DNA of 40,124 nt from CADCTM01 sp049671305 (GTDB lineage: Bacteria; Cyanobacteriota; Cyanobacteriia; Cyanobacteriales; Coleofasciculaceae). Positions within the stretch are counted from its first letter, which is position 1; each line of letters opens with the position of its first letter. Positions 32,625 through 40,124 of the stretch are shown here, in pieces. The notes below the pieces were generated by a model. It searched no databases, was not told where the DNA came from, and saw nothing but the letters and a program-made list of their open reading frames with translations. A program made the translations under genes and the position numbers. The DNA lies in contig JBATUR010000116.1 of NCBI GenBank assembly GCA_049671305.1, positions 1-40,124 of the forward strand, given 5' to 3'.

Positions 32625-33254
32625 TCAAAGAATTTGCAAATCAGCAGTATCAGTAATTTTTGAATGGTAAATTTTTCTAAGTATTTTCGTAGCACGGCAT
32701 CCTTTCTGCCGTAAAGTAGACTCATTTGGTGCTTCACCATCCTCTTTAACTAATTGTTGATGAATCTCCTTCCAGGACAGTCCTTGAGCTTTTAAACGTA
32801 ACAATCTTGTGCCTTCTGGGTCTGTGTGCGAGAGTGCTGTAAGCGAATTCATCAACGCCTTCCACTTATTATCAATCTCTTCGGTCGAAATAACGCTATC
32901 TCCTAAACTTCTTAAACAAGGGATTAATTCTACCACTTCAGGATCTATTAGTGGTTCTCTTTTTTGCCTACGACTATTTTCCCGAATAATATTGAAAGAT
33001 GTACTCTTTAACCACGAGTGAATATTTCTAATAATTCCTCCAGAATGTAAAAAGGCTCGACCACGCACATAGGCATCATTAAGAATTTCGTGAGCTTCAT
33101 ATTGACTAGATAGATTGAATTGTATCAAGCACCTCTGAATGAACAAGATTGTCGAATAAGCATGAGGATTATCTTTTCCTAATACTTCTATCACGGCGGC
33201 ATTTAATGAATCTTCTGGGGAAGATGCATATCGAGGGGGTTCTGAGTCTGTCAT
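32625..33254 (-). CDS. Sigma-70-like protein, 209 aa
   Basis: An ECF-sized protein. Residues about 45-110 look like region 2 (YEAHEILNDAYVRGRAFLHS, then NIHSWLKSTSFNIIRENSRR). The C-terminal part has a region-4-like helix-turn-helix (LRLKAQGLSWKEIHQQLVKE). No anti-sigma gene is beside it. It may direct transcription of nearby genes such as the adaptation operon, but that is inference. Confidence 0.7.
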   Translation of the reverse strand: MTDSEPPRYASSPEDSLNAAVIEVLGKDNPHAYSTILFIQRCLIQFNLSSQYEAHEILNDAYVRGRAFLHSGGIIRNIHSWLKSTSFNIIRENSRRQKREPLIDPEVVELIPCLRSLGDSVISTEEIDNKWKALMNSLTALSHTDPEGTRLLRLKAQGLSWKEIHQQLVKEDGEAPNESTLRQKGCRATKILRKIYHSKITDTADLQIL

Positions 33255-33798
33255 AAGATACTAAAAAACCACTCTCAATCATTAGTGAGCAATCTGTAAC
33301 TAATGTGACTATCCAGTTGGATAAATAGTAAAGGTATAGTAGTTAACGCAATTATTAGTGAATAATACCTAATTGATGTGACAGTCGAATCTAACCTTTT
33401 TTCTTGCTCTATTCTGTGCTTGTTGACGTAGTTAGATGCTTCCACTCTAGGAGTAGCGGTTAAGAGGCAATGCTCACCTATTGGTGGAGGTTTGGCTTAA
33501 TATCGAATTTATAGACTTCTCAATGAAAGACATCTAACTATCTTTACGAAACTTTAAATAAAATCCTGTCACGAAAGGGACTCCTGAAACACTAATTACT
33601 GGACTTATCTGAAGTAGAGACTGTAGAGAAGGCAAAAATACTCTCTTTCTGTAATGATTCAGAAAAGTCACTTTTATAAATAGGTTGCATACACCGTCTA
33701 GATATCAGCTCGATTTCTGGATAAGTTTGTCAGCACTATTTACTGAATACTTGACAATTATTTGAACTAGTTTAGGAGAAAAGCATTTCTTTTGAATC
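33255..33798. other. Intergenic stretch between divergent genes
   Basis: 544 bp, AT-rich, with no convincing ORF. It should contain the promoters of the sigma-like gene and of the gene at 33799. I see no hairpin of note. Confidence 0.35.
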
Positions 33799-34299
33799 AT
33801 GGGAACGCCAAGGAGTCAAAAACCAATGGATAATAGCGAAATACTAGTTAAACAATCTCTCAAATATAGAGACATCATTCATGAATACTGTAATTTGGCG
33901 TCACAACAAACTTTGACACAACGGCAAGCTGAACGAATTGGAGAAATACTACAGTTAGCAGAGTTTGATCCTTGGTTTGATTTTTTAATTAGTGAGACAG
34001 ACCATATATTAGCTCATGAATTAGGATTAACTAAAGAACCAGTTATTCGGCATCAACTTCAAGAGTTAAAGAAGTCTATAGACAGCTTTTGGTGTGAACA
34101 AATGATTCGGCAGATACCCCAACAAAACTGCTCTAAGGAAGTTCAGAAGTACTTGCAGGAGTTGGGTTTATATGATGGACTGATTGATGGTTATATTGGT
34201 CTTCGTACTCTCAAAGCTATAGAGTTATATAAGCAAGGATTTAAGGTTAATCGTGGGAGAGGCAATTGTTTTGGTTGGCGAACTAGGTTAGTTTGTTAG
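33799..34299 (+). CDS. Protein with a peptidoglycan-binding-like C-terminus, 166 aa
   Basis: ATG at 33799 or 33826 (MDNSEILVKQ). The N-terminal 105 residues are helical and unknown. The last 45 (SKEVQKYLQELGLYDGLIDG, then YIGLRTLKAIELYK) match the PG_binding_1 pattern, in which three helices bind cell wall peptides. There is no signal peptide, which is odd for such a domain, so it may be cytosolic and use the fold otherwise. A terminator follows at 34379. Confidence 0.65.
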   Translation: MGTPRSQKPMDNSEILVKQSLKYRDIIHEYCNLASQQTLTQRQAERIGEILQLAEFDPWFDFLISETDHILAHELGLTKEPVIRHQLQELKKSIDSFWCEQMIRQIPQQNCSKEVQKYLQELGLYDGLIDGYIGLRTLKAIELYKQGFKVNRGRGNCFGWRTRLVC

Positions 34300-34378
34300 G
34301 TAAGAAATAACCGTTTCAAGTTCCAGTTTTATTTTTGAAGAATTGTTGTATCTTTTTTACTAAAAACAATATGAAAAG

Positions 34379-34406
34379 CGTCGTTTGCTGAGAACGGCGT
34401 TTTTTT
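34379..34406 (+). terminator. Intrinsic terminator
   Basis: CGTCGTT (34379-34385) and AACGGCG (34393-34399) form a 7-bp stem with one G-U pair, followed by seven T. It probably ends the transcript from 33799. Confidence 0.7.
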
Positions 34407-34573
34407 GTAAGTTTGTCACAGTCTTTTGTAAGTTTGTACAGATTTTTATAAGTTGCCACAGGTTTTTATATAAGTTTGTACAGTTTTTTGTAAGTTTATC
34501 ACAGATTTTTTATAAGTTTGCCACAGTTTTAAAAATAAAATTTGCCACAATTTCTTTTATAAATTTGTCACAA
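34407..34573. repeat. Eight degenerate copies of a GTAAGTTTGTCACAG unit
   Basis: Copies start at 34407, 34428, 34448, 34470, 34490, 34512, about 34538 and 34561, about 20-22 bp apart, separated by T runs. Variants include ATAAGTTGCCACAG and GTAAGTTTGTACAG. A lone copy of GTAAGTTTGTC occurs at 34914. The 2-turn period resembles repeated protein-binding sites. Confidence 0.8.
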
Positions 34574-34623
34574 ATTCTGAAAGTTTTCACTTAATTAGTA
34601 AGTAAACTATTCAATGTCTAAGT

Positions 34624-34905
34624 ATGAAACCTGAGTTTTTAGATAATAGAAATGTTTTGGAAGAATGCCCGAAGTGTGGAAACTATGCTTTGGCTCGATT
34701 GGAACTTGACAAGTGTCAATGTTTGTGCTGTAGATTCCATCAAGATGCTCCTCAGTCTGAAGGAGAAGGAATGTTATTTCTGGTAGCAATCTTGGCTTTT
34801 GTGGTGCTAGGTTTGTTGTCTAATCAAAATAGTCCCCAGGTTCCTAAGTTGAATCCTAATTCTGCTCAGGTTTCTTTTTTGGGAATACCGTTACAAAAAT
34901 TGTAA
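34624..34905 (+). CDS. Zinc-ribbon membrane protein, 93 aa
   Basis: The N-terminal CPKCGNYALARLELDKCQ followed by CLCC is a four-Cys zinc ribbon. One transmembrane helix follows (GMLFLVAILAFVVLGLL, about residues 49-65), then a short Pro/Asn-rich tail. Function unknown. It is preceded by the eight-copy repeat cluster, which may control it, and by no other gene on its strand. Confidence 0.6.
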   Translation: MKPEFLDNRNVLEECPKCGNYALARLELDKCQCLCCRFHQDAPQSEGEGMLFLVAILAFVVLGLLSNQNSPQVPKLNPNSAQVSFLGIPLQKL

Positions 34906-35259
34906 CCCTATTTGTAAGTTTGTCTTAGAACCTCGACTTATCTAAGAATAGAACTTACGCAAATTTGCTGGCAAACTATAACGAAATATAGTAGGACACG
35001 GTTTTTATTAGTGTTAACTTAATCCGAAAACCGCTGGATAATCAAGTCCCCGTCTAATAGCTAAAGTCTTTTAAAAAGGACTGATTAATCATTAGTACTC
35101 TAAAGAATACTTTAGCTTTGAGGCAGGAGTTTAAACTCCTGACTGACTACAGGTTTAACGTTAAGGTGACACTAATGACGGCTCTACGCCCCATACATAA
35201 GTTCTGTAAGTTGGGGGTTTTTCACGAAGCTTTATAGTCGTTTGAGGTTTTAAATTCTC
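34906..35259 (+). promoter_or_regulatory. Upstream region of the adaptation operon
   Basis: 354 bp with no gene. It holds a perfect 18-bp palindrome, CAGGAGTTTAAACTCCTG (35124-35141), of a type dispersed in cyanobacterial genomes, and a lone GTAAGTTTGTC at 34914. The promoter of the csx18-cas1 operon should lie here. Confidence 0.45.
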
Positions 35260-35538
35260 ATGTATATTTCAACTCGTTCTCAACAGTTGCGTAATGCTTT
35301 GGTGTCTATTTCGACAGGTAGCATTACTTTGATTATTTTGCTGATTGCTCCTTTAGGTTTGGCTGCAGTGATTATTAATAGTCTGTTAGTTACTTTGGCA
35401 ACTTATCTTGTTTCTAGCGTGGCTGACAGGGTAATTGTTTGGCTATTGCCACCGACATCGGCAGAGTTATTTTCTCATATTGATTCTCTGCAACAAAGTC
35501 TTCGTCGTCGTAATGCTGCTATGGAGAGGAAGCGTTAA
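35260..35538 (+). CDS. csx18: Csx18-like small membrane protein, 92 aa
   Basis: Two hydrophobic helices (ITLIILLIAPLGLAAVIINS, about residues 23-42, then LLVTLATYLVSSVADRVI) are followed by a basic coiled-coil-like tail (SLQQSLRRRNAAMERKR). Size, topology and position directly before cas1 fit Csx18, a cyanobacterial CRISPR-associated membrane protein of unknown function. Its stop overlaps the cas1 ATG by 1 nt (TAATG). It may tether the adaptation machinery to the membrane. The name is given from memory of the family. Confidence 0.65.
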   Translation: MYISTRSQQLRNALVSISTGSITLIILLIAPLGLAAVIINSLLVTLATYLVSSVADRVIVWLLPPTSAELFSHIDSLQQSLRRRNAAMERKR

Positions 35539-36533
35539 TGAGGACATTATATGTATCTGTGCAAGGTTGTTATGTAAGTTTGCAGCAGGAGTCTTTGCTT
35601 GTTAAGCAGGGAGAAGTAATTCATGCCAAGGTGCAGTTGCCTCTGACGGAACAAATTCTGATTTTTGGTAAGTCGCAAGTCACAACTCAGGTGATTAGAA
35701 GTTGTTTATGGCGGGATATTCCCATCGCTTATCTGTCTCGTATGGGTTATTGCTATGGGCGTTTGATGTCGATTGAGCGGGGTTATCGTCATTTAGCTCA
35801 TTATCAGCGGCAGTTGGGTATTGTGGAGCGGTTGATTGCGGCTAGGGCGATTGTTTTGGCTAAGTTGAAGAATAGTCGGGTTTTGTTGCGGCGTCAGAAG
35901 AGGCGTTGTGAGTCTCAGTTGCTGGAAGGGGTGTTGCAAAATCTGGCTCATTTGGCTCAAAAAGCGGCTGAGAGTGATTGTTTGGAGCGTTTGATGGGTT
36001 TTGAAGGTGCGGGGGCGGCGCAGTATTTCTCGGCTTTTGGGGAGTGTTTGACACAGCCTGAGTTTGTGTTTTTGGCTCGTAGTCGTCGCCCTCCTGGTAA
36101 TCCGGTAAATGCCATGTTGAGTTTTGGGTATCAGATTCTTTGGAATCATTTGTTGGCGTTGATTGAGATTCAGGGATTAGATCCTTATCAAGCTTGTTTA
36201 CATCAGGGTAGTGTGCGTCATGCGGCTTTGGCTAGTGATTTGATTGAGGAATTTCGGGCACCGTTGGTTGATTCTTTGGTGATGTATATGATTAATCGCA
36301 AGCTTATTGATGCTCAAAAAGATTTTGTTTATCGCAATGGTGGCTGTTATCTCAATGATTTTGGGAGAAATAAGTATCTCAAAGGTTTTCTACAACGTAT
36401 GGAGGAATTAATTCAGATTGATGATGATGATGGTAAGGTGCCGCGTTGGGATTTGCTAACTTCTCAAGTTCTTGCTTATAAACGGTTTGTTTATAATCCG
36501 ATTCAACTTTATCAACCTTATTTGATTGATTAA
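35538..36533 (+). CDS. cas1: Cas1 integrase, 331 aa
   Basis: The metal-dependent integrase that inserts spacers. The metal ligands are present: Glu156 in GFEGAGAAQYF, His222 in CLHQGS and Glu237/Glu238 in ASDLIEEFRAP, with Asp234 nearby. The N-terminal beta domain and C-terminal helical domain are of normal size. No reverse transcriptase is fused. It starts within the csx18 stop and is followed after 4 nt by the pilin-like ATG, so the operon is tightly packed. The coding strand is unusually rich in G and T. Confidence 0.97.
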   Translation: MRTLYVSVQGCYVSLQQESLLVKQGEVIHAKVQLPLTEQILIFGKSQVTTQVIRSCLWRDIPIAYLSRMGYCYGRLMSIERGYRHLAHYQRQLGIVERLIAARAIVLAKLKNSRVLLRRQKRRCESQLLEGVLQNLAHLAQKAAESDCLERLMGFEGAGAAQYFSAFGECLTQPEFVFLARSRRPPGNPVNAMLSFGYQILWNHLLALIEIQGLDPYQACLHQGSVRHAALASDLIEEFRAPLVDSLVMYMINRKLIDAQKDFVYRNGGCYLNDFGRNKYLKGFLQRMEELIQIDDDDGKVPRWDLLTSQVLAYKRFVYNPIQLYQPYLID

Positions 36534-36537
36534 GCAG

Positions 36538-37125
36538 ATGTGTATTAATCAGCAACAGTTAAGACAGGTATTGAATAGTAATAATTCGCTTTTTTATGCT
36601 GGATTTACTTTGTTTGAGGTGATGATTGTGGGATTTTTGATGGGAGTGATTTGTGCAATTTCTGTTCCTTCTTGGCTAGCTTTTGTACAAAGGCAACAGA
36701 TACGCTTTGCTGCTTCTCAATTGCAATTAGCTTTGTATCGAGCTAAGTCTGAGGCTTCTTTACACTCTGTTCGTTATGCGGTTACGGTTTGCTCTAATTC
36801 TTCTGATTCTGGGCAGTTGGAGGGGATTTGGTACAGTGTTCATCCTTACTCTAAACTTCCTTTTTGGTTTACGACAATTGAGGGGGTTTCTCTTGTTGAT
36901 TCGACGATTAAGCGTTCACCGACAAGATATAGTTTGTCAGGTTTTGAATATGGTGACTGCTATACAAGTTATTTGGGTTTGTTTCCTGGTGATGGCTTTT
37001 CTTTGGGCTTTTTTTATCTGTCTAATCGGTCACGAGCTTATGTTTATCGTGTCGGGTTTAATACTTTGATTGGTAATGTTGTTAGTTGTCCTATAGTTTC
37101 GTTGGCAAAAAGACAATGTAGGTAG
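36538..37125 (+). CDS. Type IV pilin-like / GspH-FimT pseudopilin between cas1 and cas2, 195 aa
   Basis: ATG at 36538, 4 nt after the cas1 stop (a TTG at 36526 would overlap cas1). Residues about 21-41 carry a prepilin signal, GFTLFEVMIVGFLMGVI: cleavage after Gly, then Phe at +1 and Glu at +5, then a hydrophobic helix. The C-terminal globular part contains LQLALYRAKSEASLHSVRY, as in GspH/FimT minor pseudopilins, and has four Cys. Minor pilins of this family bind incoming DNA in competence systems. It is followed 10 nt later by cas2. Prepilin peptidase and assembly proteins would have to come from the chromosome. Confidence 0.85.
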   Translation: MCINQQQLRQVLNSNNSLFYAGFTLFEVMIVGFLMGVICAISVPSWLAFVQRQQIRFAASQLQLALYRAKSEASLHSVRYAVTVCSNSSDSGQLEGIWYSVHPYSKLPFWFTTIEGVSLVDSTIKRSPTRYSLSGFEYGDCYTSYLGLFPGDGFSLGFFYLSNRSRAYVYRVGFNTLIGNVVSCPIVSLAKRQCR

Positions 37126-37135
37126 TTAATGAGAA

Positions 37136-37417
37136 ATGTTGCTTTATGTGGTTGCTTATGACATTCCTGATAATAAGCGGCGCAAAAAAGTGTCTGATTT
37201 GTTGTTGGGTTATGGTAGGCGTGTGCAGTATTCTGTGTTTGAGTTGGTAGTTTCTTCTGAAAAGTTTGATGAACTGCGACAAAGGTTGAAGAAGCTGGTT
37301 AAGTTTTCTGAGGATAGTGTGCGATTTTATCCTTTGTCAAGGCATACGTTGGGGCAGGTGGAGGCTTGGGGGGTGGGACCTGATGTTACAGAAGCGCCGG
37401 GGAGTGTTGTTATTTGA
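37136..37417 (+). CDS. cas2: Cas2, 93 aa
   Basis: The partner of Cas1 that bridges the pre-spacer in the integration complex. MLLYVVAYDIPDNKRRKKVS is the typical N-terminus with the conserved Asp at residue 9, and GRRVQYSVFEL is also typical. Normal length. Last gene of the operon; the array leader starts right after it. Confidence 0.97.
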   Translation: MLLYVVAYDIPDNKRRKKVSDLLLGYGRRVQYSVFELVVSSEKFDELRQRLKKLVKFSEDSVRFYPLSRHTLGQVEAWGVGPDVTEAPGSVVI

Positions 37418-37613
37418 GTTTTGTATCATCGTCCACCGAGGCTCAGGCAAAATGGCTGAAATGTTGATTCTTTGGTTGTGAGCTTCGGTTGGTTACTCTG
37501 TATGGGTTTTGGGCATTTTTTGGGGAGCTTTTGCCGGAATTATGAGGCAAAAATGGGTGAGCTTCGGAATGTGCCTCTAGAACCTATACGGGATATGGGT
37601 CTAAAATGGAGGG
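37418..37613 (+). promoter_or_regulatory. CRISPR leader of array 2
   Basis: 196 bp between cas2 and the first repeat, G/T-rich. TGAGCTTCGG occurs twice (37479-37488 and 37558-37567, 79 bp apart) and could be sites for the integration complex. TAAAAT (37602-37607) lies 7 bp before the first repeat as a possible -10; no good -35 is seen. Confidence 0.75.
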
Positions 37614-40124
37614 GTCCCCACTCGCTGGGGAAACTAATTGAATGGAAACTATAATCTTATACATCTAATTTATTAATAAAGATAGTCCCCACTCGCTGGG
37701 GAAACTAATTGAATGGAAACAACGTTTTACGTGCTAACAGAATGTCAGCGTGAGTTTCCTGTCCCCACTCGCTGGGGAAACTAATTGAATGGAAACTTTT
37801 TGTGAAAGTCTCATTGGTTTTAATTAATTAAGTCCCCACTCGCTGGGGAAACTAATTGAATGGAAACTAAAATAAGTTGTTTTTTCGGTTGATTTTACGC
37901 CAGCTAGTCCCCACTCGCTGGGGAAACTAATTGAATGGAAACGTGAAAAAGATAATAATAGTAAAGATGGAAGAATTAACTTGTCCCCACTCGCTGGGGA
38001 AACTAATTGAATGGAAACAAGTTAATTAATTTAAAATTTGCGTATAAAAATGGAGGAGGTCCCCACTCGCTGGGGAAACTAATTGAATGGAAACTAAAAA
38101 TTAACCAATCGTCTGTTTCTAGATTAGGTCCCCACTCGCTGGGGAAACTAATTGAATGGAAACTTCCAATTATTCTAAGAATAGTCTCTACTAATTTAAA
38201 TGTGTCCCCACTCGCTGGGGAAACTAATTGAATGGAAACCAGACAAATTAATTTCAGGAATTAATGCTTGAATTAGTCCCCACTCGCTGGGGAAACTAAT
38301 TGAATGGAAACAATTGATACTAAATCTACCTACTTCATTATTAATAGTCCCCACTCGCTGGGGAAACTAATTGAATGGAAACTTAGCACAGTAGGCGGTG
38401 CTACATAAGACTTAAAGTCCCCACTCGCTGGGGAAACTAATTGAATGGAAACGTGTAACACTTGGTATCAAACTCATCAGCATTCTGCGTCCCCACTCGC
38501 TGGGGAAACTAATTGAATGGAAACGCAAAAATATCTTGACTACGTTAGCGGACAAGCGAATAAGAGTCCCCACTCGCTGGGGAAACTAATTGAATGGAAA
38601 CACTAATTGGTTGAATGGTTTCCCTATAATCTTTATAAGTCCCCACTCGCTGGGGAAACTAATTGAATGGAAACAATCTGTGCAATTCCTCTAGTGTCAA
38701 CATCTGTTTGTTTGTCCCCACTCGCTGGGGAAACTAATTGAATGGAAACCAATGGGCATCGGCGACTGTGTAGTAGGATTCAGGCTGTCCCCACTCGCTG
38801 GGGAAACTAATTGAATGGAAACTAAGGATAAGTCGGTAACAGGTAAACCAGCACCAAAGTCCCCACTCGCTGGGGAAACTAATTGAATGGAAACAGTTTA
38901 ATGTGTGTTACTTTGTTGCACGGGTTGCTAGTGTCCCCACTCGCTGGGGAAACTAATTGAATGGAAACGTGAATGATTCCGTGCACACCTTTTTTGAGGG
39001 CCCCAAAGTCCCCACTCGCTGGGGAAACTAATTGAATGGAAACGCCAAGGGGATCATGAATTTGTGTGTAAATCATACAAGTCCCCACTCGCTGGGGAAA
39101 CTAATTGAATGGAAACAAAGATTACTACAATTCCCGAAAAATAATTTAAAAAAAGTCCCCACTCGCTGGGGAAACTAATTGAATGGAAACTAGCGATGTG
39201 CATCCAACAAGCTTTCGCTTTAAGGTTTTGTCCCCACTCGCTGGGGAAACTAATTGAATGGAAACATGAAGTATTGTAGGAAATGATTAGTTGAATTGCT
39301 TGTCCCCACTCGCTGGGGAAACTAATTGAATGGAAACATCGCTATTGAGATGATGAGGTTCAGTGGTATCAAGAGGTCCCCACTCGCTGGGGAAACTAAT
39401 TGAATGGAAACGGTACTTGTCTAAATACTGCCTCACCTCACCCATTGAAAAGTCCCCACTCGCTGGGGAAACTAATTGAATGGAAACATAGCATCGGTCT
39501 TAAGTTCATGTTTTCTTCCTTGGTCCCCACTCGCTGGGGAAACTAATTGAATGGAAACAACGGGTGAACGATGTCGGGCTTTGCATAATCGGGTCCCCAC
39601 TCGCTGGGGAAACTAATTGAATGGAAACTAGGGTTCTTCCTGCCAAATTAAACGGTAAGTCGTGTCCCCACTCGCTGGGGAAACTAATTGAATGGAAACA
39701 AATGTATTAGAAGATGCCAAAAAGCTTCAAAAAGAGTCCCCACTCGCTGGGGAAACTAATTGAATGGAAACTTGATGACGTTCAGGCGTTAGGATGGATA
39801 GAGTAACCCGTCCCCACTCGCTGGGGAAACTAATTGAATGGAAACTTTTCCAGTCTTATCGGAGTAGTTTAATTTTCCTCCCTCGTCCCCACTCGCTGGG
39901 GAAACTAATTGAATGGAAACACCCGTTACATCGGGCGCAAGTTGTAGTGATTCCGAGGTCCCCACTCGCTGGGGAAACTAATTGAATGGAAACACTTGGA
40001 CTGCCGATTTGATTGGCAGATCTGGGGTCCCCACTCGCTGGGGAAACTAATTGAATGGAAACTCGGTAGTTAAGATCAGTTGACAGGGTTCTAGCACCAG
40101 TCCCCACTCGCTGGGGAAACTAAT
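37614..40124 (+). CRISPR. CRISPR array 2 (leader part), 34 full repeats plus one cut repeat
   Basis: The same 36-nt repeat as array 1, same orientation. It starts at 37614, 37685, 37761, 37832, 37907, 37983, 38059, 38128, 38204, 38276, 38347, 38417, 38489, 38566, 38639, 38714, 38787, 38859, 38933, 39008, 39081, 39155, 39230, 39302, 39376, 39452, 39523, 39593, 39664, 39736, 39810, 39885, 39958 and 40027. A 25-nt partial copy at 40100 is cut by the window end. There are 34 spacers of 33-41 nt, with no degenerate repeat. The first ten spacers are more AT-rich than the later ones. Leader on the left, so transcription is left to right. Confidence 0.98.

Noticed and set aside
35047..35053. GTCCCC in the region before csx18
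   Set aside because: Only six bases match the repeat start and nothing else follows.
37136..37417. Reverse transcriptase-linked spacer acquisition
   Set aside because: Cas1 has a normal length and no reverse transcriptase domain or gene is present.

Overview
The window looks like a cyanobacterial plasmid, probably from a filamentous Nostoc/Calothrix-type host. Many GCGATCGC (HIP1) sites occur, and the proteins are of cyanobacterial type: a III-B effector without Cas6, a Csx18-like protein, and a small lmo0937-like membrane protein. There are two partition systems, a primase-like replication protein and two tyrosine recombinases, but no rRNA, tRNA or chromosomal housekeeping genes. This is inference from content; nothing proves the replicon is circular.

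Layout. 1-1658: the trailer end of a CRISPR array (23 repeats, the last one degenerate). 1768-9062: small unknown plasmid genes, a membrane-anchored transglycosylase/M23 hydrolase, a ParM-like actin operon on the minus strand, and small DNA-binding genes. 9254-13108: a large zinc-finger/TOPRIM/helicase-like replication protein whose 3' coding part is packed with TTAGGGAA octamers resembling iterons. 13422-17605: two tyrosine recombinases around a regulatory region (44-bp palindrome, GGTATACC sites, TTCCGCTCA repeats) with two small RHH-like genes. 18099-19126: a ParA/RHH partition cassette with AACCAGA repeats. 19279-26203 (minus strand): a type III-B (Cmr) effector operon in the order cas10, cmr3, cmr4, cmr5, Cmr6/Cmr1-like double RAMP, CARF-HEPN nuclease. 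26815-27171: a candidate structured RNA upstream of cas10 that starts with a degenerate copy of the array repeat. 27476-34905: secreted proteins, a DUF1778/GNAT toxin-antitoxin pair, a kinase/WYL-regulator pair, a sigma-like factor, and small peptidoglycan-binding-like and zinc-ribbon proteins. 35260-37417: an adaptation operon of a Csx18-like membrane protein, cas1, a type IV pilin-like protein and cas2. 37418-37613 is the leader and 37614-40124 the leader end of a second array with the same repeat in the same orientation.

How it fits together. Cas1 and Cas2 would insert spacers next to the leader at 37614. The crRNAs would load the Cmr complex. Cas10 keeps its GGDD motif and should make cyclic oligoadenylates that switch on the CARF-HEPN ribonuclease. 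No Cas6 is present, so crRNA processing probably relies on a host nuclease, as described for the RNase E-dependent III-Bv system of Synechocystis. The two most unusual items are the pilin-like gene between cas1 and cas2 and the repeat-headed structured RNA upstream of the effector operon. Because the left array has only a trailer end and the right array only a leader end, they may be the two ends of one long array on a circular plasmid, broken during assembly.
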